A stretch of 64,000 bases of DNA from Rhodococcus sp. 06-235-1A (GTDB lineage: Bacteria > Actinomycetota > Actinomycetes > Mycobacteriales > Mycobacteriaceae), in assembly GCF_002258785.1 (NCBI RefSeq), contig NZ_NOYI01000012.1, forward strand, positions 485,239 through 549,238, in the 5' to 3' direction. Numbering within the stretch: the stretch's first letter is position 1; every line of letters starts with the position of its first letter. The position numbers and the translations under genes were made by a program. Below the pieces are notes generated by a model. It was given only the letters and a program-made list of their open reading frames with translations. It searched no databases and was not told the DNA's origin. This document shows positions 54,911 to 64,000 of the stretch, piece by piece.

Positions 54911-55478
54911 CCGACTCGCCACCAGAAGCCCACTCGCAGAGACAGTCCTGCCGGACTCGCCTGCTGTCCGCATCGTGGAGGAACCGTTCCTCGCCGGGAT
55001 CGACCTGTGGGTCGATCCGAACGGACCGGGCGGCGCCGCCGCCTCGGCCGAGCTCGGCACCGAACTCCCCGGTCCCGGCCGCGTGGCCGAGGGGACGAAC
55101 ACCACCGCCATCTGGCTCGGGCCCGAGGAGTGGTTGGTGATCGGACACGGCGTCGATCCGGTCGAACTCGAACACCGACTCGGATCGGCCGTTCGCGCGC
55201 ACCGTGGCGCGGCAACCGACGTCTCCGCTCAGCGAACCAGTCTGCGGCTGAGCGGTTCTCGTGCCCGGGAGGTCCTTGCGAAGGGATGCTCGATCGATCT
55301 GCATCCCGGCATATTTCCGGCCGGGTCGACGGTACAGACGATGCTGGCGATGGCCGGCATGATCCTCATCGCGTGCGACGACACAGGCACGGACTATCGC
55401 ATCCTCGTGCGCTCGTCGTTCGCACGGTACCTCGCAGCCTGGTTGACCGACGCGGCCGAGGAATACACCGACGTCTGA
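54903..55478 (+). CDS. soxG: Sarcosine oxidase gamma subunit
   Basis: A 191-residue subunit recognisable by GPEEWLVIG, VSAQRTSLRLSGSRAREVLAKGCSIDLHP and SSFARYLAAWLTDAAEEY, all typical of SoxG. It resembles half of a GcvT domain and helps assemble the alpha-beta core. ATG 54903 lies in the end of soxA; GTG 54900 is an alternative. It completes the soxBDAG set, so a full heterotetrameric oxidase is encoded. Confidence 0.93.
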   Translation: MADRLATRSPLAETVLPDSPAVRIVEEPFLAGIDLWVDPNGPGGAAASAELGTELPGPGRVAEGTNTTAIWLGPEEWLVIGHGVDPVELEHRLGSAVRAHRGAATDVSAQRTSLRLSGSRAREVLAKGCSIDLHPGIFPAGSTVQTMLAMAGMILIACDDTGTDYRILVRSSFARYLAAWLTDAAEEYTDV

Positions 55479-55517
55479 TCGTCCCGTTGGACTTGCGCGA
55501 GAGAAGAGGAGATCGCA

Positions 55518-56435
55518 GTGCTCACGACCGTCTCCACAGCAACACGGGCAGCCGATGCCCGCGACCGGCTGCTGACCCGGTTGACGACCTCACATCCCGT
55601 CGTCTGCGGGATCGTCAACGTGACCCCGGATTCGTTCTCCGATGGCGGCCGATTTCTGGACACGGATCGTGCTGTGGCACATGCACTGTCGATGGTCGAC
55701 GACGGAGCCGAGTTGCTCGACGTCGGCGGTGAGTCCACTCGGCCCGGGGCCACCCCACCCACCGCGCGGGAGGAGATCGCCCGTGTCGTCCCGGTGATCG
55801 ACGCATTGGCCAGGCGTACGTCGATACCGCTGTCGGTCGATACCTCACGACCCGAGGTAATGCGGGAAGCGGTGCGCGCCGGGGCGAGCGTCATCAACGA
55901 CGTTCGCGCCCTTCGCCTTCCCGGTGCGCTCGCCGCGGCAGCCGAACTGGGTGCCGCCGTGTGCCTGACGCATATGCAGGGCGAGCCGTCGACGATGCAG
56001 CATTCCCCTCGCTACGTCGACGTCACCGCGGAGGTGTGCGAGTTTCTCGAAGACCGGGCCGCCGAATGCATTCGGGCCGGGATCCCGGCGTACCGCATTC
56101 TGGTCGATCCAGGGTTCGGATTCGGCAAGACCCTCGAGCACAATCTGCAACTGCTCCAGCGACTTCGAGCTCTCACCTCGGCCGGACGGCCGATCATGGC
56201 GGGTATGTCCCGAAAGGGAATGATCGGCGCCATCACCGGCAGAGAGGTCGACGGCCGTCTCGCCGGATCGCTCGCCGCCGCGATCATCGCGGCCCAGAAC
56301 GGTGCGTCACTCCTCCGGGTTCACGACGTCGCCGCGACCATCGACGCACTGGCCGTGATGCGGGCACTGCGCTCACTCGACGTACCTCAGTCGTCCTTCG
56401 ATCAACCCATGATGAATGCCGAGGCCACCTCATGA
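55518..56435 (+). CDS. folP: Dihydropteroate synthase, sox-operon copy
   Basis: A 305-residue TIM-barrel DHPS with all signature segments: GIVNVTPDSFSDGGRF, DVGGESTRPGATPP, LSVDTSRPEV, DPGFGFGKTLEHNLQLL and SRKGMIGAITGR. It joins p-aminobenzoate to the pterin pyrophosphate on the way to folate. GTG 55518 follows GAGGAG. It lies 39 bases after soxG and overlaps the GcvH-like gene (ATGA). Its place suggests extra folate supply for sarcosine-derived C1 units, or a specialised DHPS paralogue. The active-site motifs show no obvious loss. Confidence 0.92.
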   Translation: MLTTVSTATRAADARDRLLTRLTTSHPVVCGIVNVTPDSFSDGGRFLDTDRAVAHALSMVDDGAELLDVGGESTRPGATPPTAREEIARVVPVIDALARRTSIPLSVDTSRPEVMREAVRAGASVINDVRALRLPGALAAAAELGAAVCLTHMQGEPSTMQHSPRYVDVTAEVCEFLEDRAAECIRAGIPAYRILVDPGFGFGKTLEHNLQLLQRLRALTSAGRPIMAGMSRKGMIGAITGREVDGRLAGSLAAAIIAAQNGASLLRVHDVAATIDALAVMRALRSLDVPQSSFDQPMMNAEATS

Positions 56436-56842
56436 CCGCAGCCCTTTCCTCTGCCCGCCGACTCTTCAGCACCGAGCACGGCTGGATGGCCGTCGACCCG
56501 TTCGGCTCACCTGCTCAGACTCCGAGCCGAGTGGGAGTGACACCTGCGGCGCTCGACGACTCGTCCGAGATTCACGGTGTCGACCTGCCGACGGTACGTA
56601 CGGTGCTCACCGCAGGTGAGGCGTGTGGCTGCATCCGCACGTCGGCTGGGTCGGTCACGGTGTTCGCCCCGGCGAGCGGCATGGTCACCATCGTCAATCC
56701 CGCTGTGCGCGAGGACCCGTCGATCGTGGCCGCAGACCCGCTCGGTGCCGGGTGGCTGTTCGCCGTCCTGACCCCCGCCGCCTCGTCGTTCGACGATCTC
56801 ACCACGCGCGAGCCGACCGACGCAGTTCGGGTGGACTCATGA
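56432..56842 (+). CDS. GcvH-like protein lacking the lipoyl-lysine
   Basis: A 136-residue protein with the glycine-cleavage H-protein plan: [11 protein letters not shown] at the N-terminus, [44 protein letters not shown] and [14 protein letters not shown]. In the canonical ESVKxxSDxYAP segment this protein has [13 protein letters not shown], so the lipoylated lysine position is A72. No other lysine is near; in fact I see no lysine in the protein. It cannot be a normal lipoyl carrier if the alignment is right. It lies between folP and sdaA with ATGA overlaps on both sides; no gcvP or gcvT gene is present. A structural or regulatory role in the sox complex is possible. Confidence 0.75.
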   Translation: MTAALSSARRLFSTEHGWMAVDPFGSPAQTPSRVGVTPAALDDSSEIHGVDLPTVRTVLTAGEACGCIRTSAGSVTVFAPASGMVTIVNPAVREDPSIVAADPLGAGWLFAVLTPAASSFDDLTTREPTDAVRVDS

Positions 56843-58221
56843 CGATCAGCGTGTTCGACCTCTTCTCCGTCGGAGTCGGACCCTCGAGTTCGCACACGGT
56901 CGGTCCGATGCGTGCGGCCGCTCGGTTCGTCGACGATCTACGCACCATGTCCGCCTTCGAAGACGTTCGTGAGGTGGCAGTGGACCTGTACGGTTCGCTG
57001 GCCGCGACCGGAGCGGGACACGGCACCATGACCGCAGTGCTGCTCGGATTGGAAGGGCTTCTGCCCGAGACCATTTCCACCGAGGTAATGGAACAGCGGC
57101 AAGCGTCGATGGCGGCCACCGGGCGCATTCTGTTCGGCGGTGCCCGCGAGATCGATCTCGCGGTGGATGACATCGTGCTGCGTCCGCTGACGGTCTTGCC
57201 GTTCCACCCCAACGGAATGAAACTGACTGCTCGCGCATCGAATTCGACCGAACTGCACACCGAGACCTACTTCTCGGTCGGTGGCGGCTTCGTGGTGACC
57301 GAGGCCGAAAGCGTCGAAGCCGTTGCGCCACTATCCTCCGCGAACGGATTCGCGTCGGCCAAGGAATTGCTCCAGCTCTGTGAACGACGACGCTGCAGTA
57401 TCAGTGACGTCATGACCGAGGTCGAACTCGAACGCCGCACGCTCGACGAGATACGGGATGGACTGCTGCACATCCGTGACGTCATGGTCGAGTGCGAGGT
57501 TCGCGGCATCTCCCGCGACGGCTATCTCCCGGGCGCGCTCGAAGTGCGACGTCGAGCGAGGGACTGGTTCCTCCGACTCGACGCCGAGGATCCGAACCGC
57601 TCGAGCGAATTCGCCGAGGACTGGGTCAATCTCGTCGCGCTCGCAGTCAACGAGGAGAACGCGTCGGGCGGGCGAATCGTGACAGCCCCCACCAACGGCG
57701 CGGCCGGCATCATCCCCGCCGTGCTGCACTACGCCACTCGCTACACCGCCGCAGGCGTTGCCGATCCAGACGGCAGCACGGTGCGCTTTCTGCTCACCGC
57801 AGGCGCGATCGGATCGCTCTACAAGGAGATGGCGTCGATCTCCGGTGCCGAAGTGGGCTGCCAGGGCGAGGTGGGTTCGGCAGCATCGATGGCCGCAGCC
57901 GGTCTGGCCGAGGTACTGGGCGGCACACCCGAACAGGTGGAGAACGCCGCCGAGATCGCGATGGAACACAGCCTCGGTCTCACGTGCGACCCCATCGGCG
58001 GACTGGTCCAGATTCCGTGTATCGAGCGCAACGCCATCTCGGCGGGTAAGGCGATCAACGCGGCTCGAATGGCATTGCGTGGTAACGGCACTCATCGCGT
58101 CAGCCTGGATCAGGTGATCGAGACGATGCGCTCCACCGGGGCCGACATGCACTCGAAATACAAGGAGACCTCCAGCGGTGGCCTCGCGATCAACGTGCCG
58201 GTCAACTTCGTGGAGTGCTAG
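56839..58221 (+). CDS. sdaA: L-serine ammonia-lyase, iron-sulfur type
   Basis: A 460-residue single-chain serine dehydratase. The N-terminal [16 protein letters not shown] is the beta-domain signature. The alpha-domain has [37 protein letters not shown] and [18 protein letters not shown]; its cysteines hold the 4Fe-4S cluster. The chain ends in FVEC with the C-terminal cysteine typical of the family. It converts L-serine to pyruvate and ammonia, closing the route from sarcosine through glycine and serine to central metabolism. Two hairpins follow its stop. Confidence 0.95.
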   Translation: MTISVFDLFSVGVGPSSSHTVGPMRAAARFVDDLRTMSAFEDVREVAVDLYGSLAATGAGHGTMTAVLLGLEGLLPETISTEVMEQRQASMAATGRILFGGAREIDLAVDDIVLRPLTVLPFHPNGMKLTARASNSTELHTETYFSVGGGFVVTEAESVEAVAPLSSANGFASAKELLQLCERRRCSISDVMTEVELERRTLDEIRDGLLHIRDVMVECEVRGISRDGYLPGALEVRRRARDWFLRLDAEDPNRSSEFAEDWVNLVALAVNEENASGGRIVTAPTNGAAGIIPAVLHYATRYTAAGVADPDGSTVRFLLTAGAIGSLYKEMASISGAEVGCQGEVGSAASMAAAGLAEVLGGTPEQVENAAEIAMEHSLGLTCDPIGGLVQIPCIERNAISAGKAINAARMALRGNGTHRVSLDQVIETMRSTGADMHSKYKETSSGGLAINVPVNFVEC

Positions 58222-58230
58222 ACCCCGGGG

Positions 58231-58320
58231 ACCTCACACCCCTTTCGAGGGTGCGCGCCGATTCTCTGCAGAGGGAACCGGCGCGCACTGCACAGAAAGG
58301 GTGTGAGGTTCTCTTTTTCT
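58231..58320 (+). terminator. Long imperfect hairpin with T-run after sdaA
   Basis: ACCTCACACCC (58231) pairs with GGGTGTGAGGT ending at 58309, and TGCGCGCCG (58252-58260) pairs with CGGCGCGCA (58279-58287). A run of TCTCTTTTTCT ends near 58320. This is a good intrinsic-type terminator for the sox-sdaA operon. The inner stem is interrupted by an internal bulge. Confidence 0.75.
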
Positions 58321-58331
58321 CCACCGCAACA

Positions 58332-58368
58332 ACGAGGGGCCCGTACCGAATCGGTACGGGCCCCTCGT
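58332..58368. terminator. Perfect 17-bp stem hairpin between sdaA and purU
   Basis: ACGAGGGGCCCGTACCG (58332-58348), a three-base loop and its exact complement (58352-58368) lie 11 bases after the purU stop on the other strand. It probably ends purU transcription and may back up the sdaA terminator. No strong T-run is seen on the minus side apart from an A-rich stretch. Confidence 0.75.
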
Positions 58369-58379
58369 CACATGTCGGC

Positions 58380-59228
58380 TCAGCTGAAGATGACCGTCCG
58401 GTGTCCGTGCAGCAGGACGCGATTCTCGCAATGCCAGCGGACCGCGCGTGAGAGTGCGAGGGCCTCGGCATCCTGCCCGACGGTGGCCAGACGAGACGGG
58501 TCGTGCGTGTGGTCGATACGAATGACCTGCTGCTCGATGATCGGGCCCTCGTCGAGATCGGGGGTGACGTAGTGCGCCGTCGCACCGACCTGCTTGACAC
58601 CCCGGTCGAAGGCCTGGTGATAAGGCTTCGCGCCCTTGAAGCCGGGCAGGAAGGAGTGGTGGATGTTGATTGCCTTGCCGTGCAACGCTCGACACGTCTC
58701 GTCGGAGAGCACCTGCATGTACCGGGCCAGCACCACCAGGTCCACCTCGTACTCGGCGACGAGGTCCAGCAGACGCTGCTCGGCCTCGGCCTTGGTACCC
58801 GGGGTGACGGGAACGTGGACGAACGGCAGCCCGGCAGCCTCGGCCATCGGCCGCAGCACCTCGTGGTTGGACACCACGGCCACCAGTTCTCCGCCGAGGT
58901 TCTGCGAGCGCCAGCGGAAGATGAGGTCGTTGAGGCAATGCCCCATTTTGGAGACCATGACGAGCACGCGCGGCTGACTGCACCCGTTGAAGGCGTACAT
59001 CATCGCGAATCGATCGGCCACCTCCCGAAAGCTCTCGGTCAGCTTCTCGATGTCGGTGGTGCCGCTGGCCACGAACGACGTGCGAAGGAAGAACGAGCCG
59101 TCCGTCGAGTCGTCGAACTGTTGGTGTTCGGCGATGTCGCAGTCGTTGTCGAAGAGGAACGCACTGACGGCCCGGACGATGCCCGGCCGCTGTCCGCAGC
59201 TGAGCGTGAGGGTGAAGTTCTCGGTCAT
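58380..59228 (-). CDS. purU: Formyltetrahydrofolate deformylase
   Basis: A 282-residue protein with an N-terminal ACT domain (FTLTLSCGQRPGIVRAVSAF, about residues 4-80) and a C-terminal formyltransferase-fold hydrolase domain containing LVMVSKMGHCLNDLIFR, AINIHHSFLPGFKGAKPYHQ and VTPDLDEGPII; the catalytic Asn, His and Asp are visible. It releases formate from 10-formyl-THF and recycles free THF. GGAG precedes ATG 59228. It follows the dimethylglycine-oxidase gene by 25 bases and would drain the C1 pool filled by demethylation. Confidence 0.94.
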   Translation of the reverse strand: MTENFTLTLSCGQRPGIVRAVSAFLFDNDCDIAEHQQFDDSTDGSFFLRTSFVASGTTDIEKLTESFREVADRFAMMYAFNGCSQPRVLVMVSKMGHCLNDLIFRWRSQNLGGELVAVVSNHEVLRPMAEAAGLPFVHVPVTPGTKAEAEQRLLDLVAEYEVDLVVLARYMQVLSDETCRALHGKAINIHHSFLPGFKGAKPYHQAFDRGVKQVGATAHYVTPDLDEGPIIEQQVIRIDHTHDPSRLATVGQDAEALALSRAVRWHCENRVLLHGHRTVIFS

Positions 59229-59253
59229 CGAATCTCCTGGTACTGGTGGGTCG

Positions 59254-61833
<2,580 letters not shown>

Positions 61834-61896
61834 TCAACCCCCGAAATACCGGTGGTGCGGGACGCGCGTGTACGCGTCCCGCACCATCGGCTCACT

Positions 61897-63540
61897 TCAC
61901 TTGTCGGACTTGACTTTCGCCGGAGCCTTGGGGCTCTTGACGATGAACGGGTCGTTCGTGACGTCCTTGTACAGCGAGACACACGTACCGATCATCACCA
62001 GCACGAACGGTGCGGCCACGATGATGGTCATCGTCTGCAACCCGTTGAGGGCGTCCGATCCTCCCGTCCACAGCATCAGGATCGCGATGCCGCCGGTGAC
62101 GACGCCCCAGAAGGCGACGACCCCACGGGACGGATCCAGAGTGCCGCGTTGCGACAGGGTGCCCATCACGATCGAGGCGGCGTCGGCACCACTGACGAAG
62201 AAGATGCCGACCAACACCATCACCAGTACCGACGAAATACCGGCCAACGGGAAGTGGTCGAGAACCGCGAACAGCTGCGATTCCGGCTTACCGAGGGCCA
62301 CCAGGTCTTCTGTTCCCTTCTGCTGCTCGCCGATTGCGGCACCACCGAAGATCGAGAACCAGACCAAGCTCACCGACGTCGGGATCAGAATGACGCCGAT
62401 GACGAACTGGCGGATGGTGCGTCCACGGCTGATGCGAGCGAGGAACATACCGACGAAGGGGGTCCACGAGATCCACCATGCCCAGTAGAAGATCGTCCAG
62501 GACGAGAGCCAGGACTCGGTCTCGGGACCGCCGGATGCCGCCGAACGCGCAGACATGCCGGCGATGTGCGCGGCGTAGTCACCGAGGGTGGTGGGCAACA
62601 GGTTCAGGATCAACACCGTGGGTCCGAGGACGAACACGAACACCGCGAGCAGCAGTGCCAGCACCATGTTGATATTCGACAGCCACTGAATTCCCTTGGA
62701 GATTCCCGAGACTGCCGAGGCCACGAAGGCGAGGGTCAGGATGGCGACGACAGCGACGAGCAGAAGAGTCCCCGCTTGGTTGACCCAGCCGAGAACCTCG
62801 ATACCCGAACCGATCTGGAGTGCACCGAGGCCGAGGGATGCCGCGGTGCCGAACATCGTGGCGAAGATCGCCAGGATATCGATGACCTTGCCGATGGGGC
62901 CCTCGGCGTGACGACCGATCAACGGAATGAACGAGGAGCTGATGAGCTGCTTGCGATCCATCCGGTACGTGCCGTAGGCGATGGACAGACCGACCACGGC
63001 GTACATCGACCACGGGTGCAGTCCCCAGTGGAAAATGGCCGTCGAAAGCGCCGTTCCCACAGTCGAATCGGTGATTCCGGGCGGCGGGGTGACGAAGTGG
63101 GTGAGCGGCTCGGCCACTCCCCAGAAGATCAAGCCGATTCCCATGCCGGCGCTGAACATCATCGCGATCCAGCTGACGGTGTTGAATTCGGGCTTCTCGC
63201 CGTCTTTGCCGAGCGGAATCTTTCCGTACCGACTGAGCGCGAGCCAGATCGCGAAGATCACGAACCCGGTGGCCGAGAAGATGAACAGCCATCCGACGTT
63301 CGTCACCACCCAGTCGAGTACGGACGCGTTGACGGATTTCATGTTCTCGGTGCCGAGGATGCCCCACGCCAGGATTGCGATCACGATGGCGGCGGTGACC
63401 CCGAACACCACCTTGTCGGTGCGCGGCTTGCCCTCCTCTCCGTGGTGATAGACCTCGAGGGGGCCGTAATGATGAGGGGCATGTTTCTCGGGTGACGCGA
63501 CCCGAGTCTTGTCGCCCCGGGGTTTGCTGTTCGTTGTCAC
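61897..63540 (-). CDS. BCCT family betaine/choline/carnitine transporter
   Basis: A 547-residue Na+- or H+-coupled transporter with 12 hydrophobic helices. The family hallmarks are FSAGMGIGLIFWGVAEPLTHF (helix 3, sodium/substrate region), the helix-8 segment FYWAWWISWTPFVGMF and ARISRGRTIRQFV. Both termini are charged, as in osmolyte carriers of the BetP type. The start is GTG 63540 with GGAGGGAG upstream; the frame extends to 63660 but without a ribosome site. It would import glycine betaine, choline or dimethylglycine for the demethylation genes downstream. Confidence 0.93.
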   Translation of the reverse strand: MTTNSKPRGDKTRVASPEKHAPHHYGPLEVYHHGEEGKPRTDKVVFGVTAAIVIAILAWGILGTENMKSVNASVLDWVVTNVGWLFIFSATGFVIFAIWLALSRYGKIPLGKDGEKPEFNTVSWIAMMFSAGMGIGLIFWGVAEPLTHFVTPPPGITDSTVGTALSTAIFHWGLHPWSMYAVVGLSIAYGTYRMDRKQLISSSFIPLIGRHAEGPIGKVIDILAIFATMFGTAASLGLGALQIGSGIEVLGWVNQAGTLLLVAVVAILTLAFVASAVSGISKGIQWLSNINMVLALLLAVFVFVLGPTVLILNLLPTTLGDYAAHIAGMSARSAASGGPETESWLSSWTIFYWAWWISWTPFVGMFLARISRGRTIRQFVIGVILIPTSVSLVWFSIFGGAAIGEQQKGTEDLVALGKPESQLFAVLDHFPLAGISSVLVMVLVGIFFVSGADAASIVMGTLSQRGTLDPSRGVVAFWGVVTGGIAILMLWTGGSDALNGLQTMTIIVAAPFVLVMIGTCVSLYKDVTNDPFIVKSPKAPAKVKSDK

Positions 63541-63902
63541 ATCGTTCTCCCTCCGGCTCTCGCCGAATAGGTGTGTCGCCCGTGCACGCAGCGTGGGTGG
63601 CCGGATAGATACGCGACGCGTTGCTCTCTGCGCAACTTCGATTTGCTTGAACTCGAACAAGACTGAGCCGACCCGAGGCCTATGTCAAGAGATGGCAAGG
63701 CGCTTCCATGCAGTCAGCGCGGTAGTTTCCCGCAGAGCATGAGCATTGACCAGCGTGCCCTCAAGCTATGGCACGGAAGTCGAGCCGAATTCGATACTCG
63801 CATTTAACATTGGATACTGTCCGGTAACTGATATATTAACTCGATTCCAATAACCGCAGCTGCGTCGACTGCCGCTGCTCAACCGATCTCAGGAGCATCA
63901 CC
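63541..63902. other. 362-base divergent intergenic region between BCCT and mycothiol dehydrogenase genes
   Basis: No gene is recognisable here. The BCCT-proximal part is GC-rich and unremarkable. From about 63800 an AT-rich stretch (CATTTAACATTGGATACTG) leads into the TGATATATTA site and looks like the promoter of the rightward gene, whose ribosome site CAGGAG lies at 63889-63894. Confidence 0.6.
63829..63838. promoter_or_regulatory. TGATATATTA, GntR operator candidate (site 3)
   Basis: It differs from the TGATATATCA core of sites 1 and 2 by one base and lies 64 bases before the start codon at 63903. It would join formaldehyde oxidation to the sarcosine/dimethylglycine regulon. It is the weakest of the three sites. 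Confidence 0.5.
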
Positions 63903-64000
63903 ATGCCGCAGCAGGTCCGTGCCGTCGTCGCCAAGAGCAAGGGCGCACCCGTCTCCATCGAGACGATCACCATCCCCGATCCCGGCCCGAACGAGGTGAT
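63903..64000 (+). CDS. mscR: S-(hydroxymethyl)mycothiol dehydrogenase, N-terminal fragment
   Basis: Only 32 codons are visible: [20 protein letters not shown] then [12 protein letters not shown]. This matches the start of zinc alcohol dehydrogenases of the mycothiol-dependent formaldehyde dehydrogenase class (MPQTVRGVI-SKG-PV pattern). The enzyme oxidises the formaldehyde-mycothiol adduct. CAGGAG lies eight bases before the ATG. The neighbours release formaldehyde when demethylation outruns folate, which supports the call. The catalytic zinc residues are outside the window, so a general zinc alcohol dehydrogenase remains possible. Confidence 0.75.
   Translation, partial: MPQQVRAVVAKSKGAPVSIETITIPDPGPNEV

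Noticed and set aside
58231..58368. CRISPR-like or small RNA reading of the hairpins at 58.2-58.4 kb
   Set aside because: Only two different stems and no repeat-spacer pattern; placement at convergent gene ends fits terminators.

Overview
The window is high-GC DNA from a mycolic-acid actinobacterium, most likely Rhodococcus or a close Nocardiaceae relative. This rests on gene content: an IdeR-type iron box, a WhiB regulator, the accD1-accA1-fadE19-maoC-citE order known from Mycobacterium tuberculosis, and the start of a mycothiol-dependent formaldehyde dehydrogenase. Genes are tightly packed, often with ATGA or GTGA overlaps. I saw no rRNA, tRNA, CRISPR array, insertion sequence or phage gene.

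Layout. 1-4.2 kb: end of a beta-oxidation hydroxyacyl-CoA dehydrogenase, a TetR regulator, an acyl-CoA synthetase and an aldehyde dehydrogenase. 4.2-6.2 kb: iron-siderophore binding lipoprotein and siderophore-interacting reductase behind an IdeR-like box. 6.2-11.3 kb: TetR plus a four-gene oxidative cluster (ferritin-like diiron candidate, FAD/2Fe-2S reductase, flavin monooxygenase, SDR). 11.3-16.6 kb: TetR diverging, across three near-identical palindromes, from an aromatic meta-cleavage operon (extradiol dioxygenase, FAH hydrolase, flavin hydroxylase, SDR). 16.6-18.9 kb: Ni/Co permease coupled to a secreted lipase-like enzyme. 18.9-25.7 kb: TetR and the leucine/isovalerate catabolic operon. 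25.7-31.9 kb: a GntR-controlled carbon-source locus (TIM-barrel isomerase, SDR and WhiB on one strand; MFS transporter and split transketolase on the other). 31.9-38.3 kb: esterase/MarR pair, a LysR gene between two class A beta-lactamase-like genes, imine-reductase-like enzyme with HxlR, and an EEP-family hydrolase. 38.4-48.4 kb: two parallel modules, each with a PrpF-family isomerase, a transporter (ABC or SLC13/MatC type) and a LysR regulator.

48.4-64 kb is a methylamine/one-carbon island: a GntR repressor, glyA, soxBDAG (heterotetrameric sarcosine oxidase), folP, a GcvH-like gene, sdaA, then purU, a dimethylglycine-oxidase-like gene, a BCCT betaine/choline-type transporter and the start of an S-(hydroxymethyl)mycothiol dehydrogenase. 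Together they would import betaine-type osmolytes, oxidise dimethylglycine and sarcosine to glycine, combine glycine with methylene-THF to make serine, deaminate serine to pyruvate, and dispose of spare C1 units as formate or via formaldehyde oxidation. A TTGATATATCA-type palindrome lies in front of three of its transcription units and is probably the operator of the local GntR protein.

The observations most worth following are a GcvH-like protein in the sox operon that has lost its lipoyl-lysine; the diiron-protein/reductase pair annotated by family as a hydrolase; the LysR/two-beta-lactamase arrangement; the paired PrpF modules; and several palindromic operators that can be matched to specific regulators. 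All functional calls come from reading the translated sequence; no database search was run.
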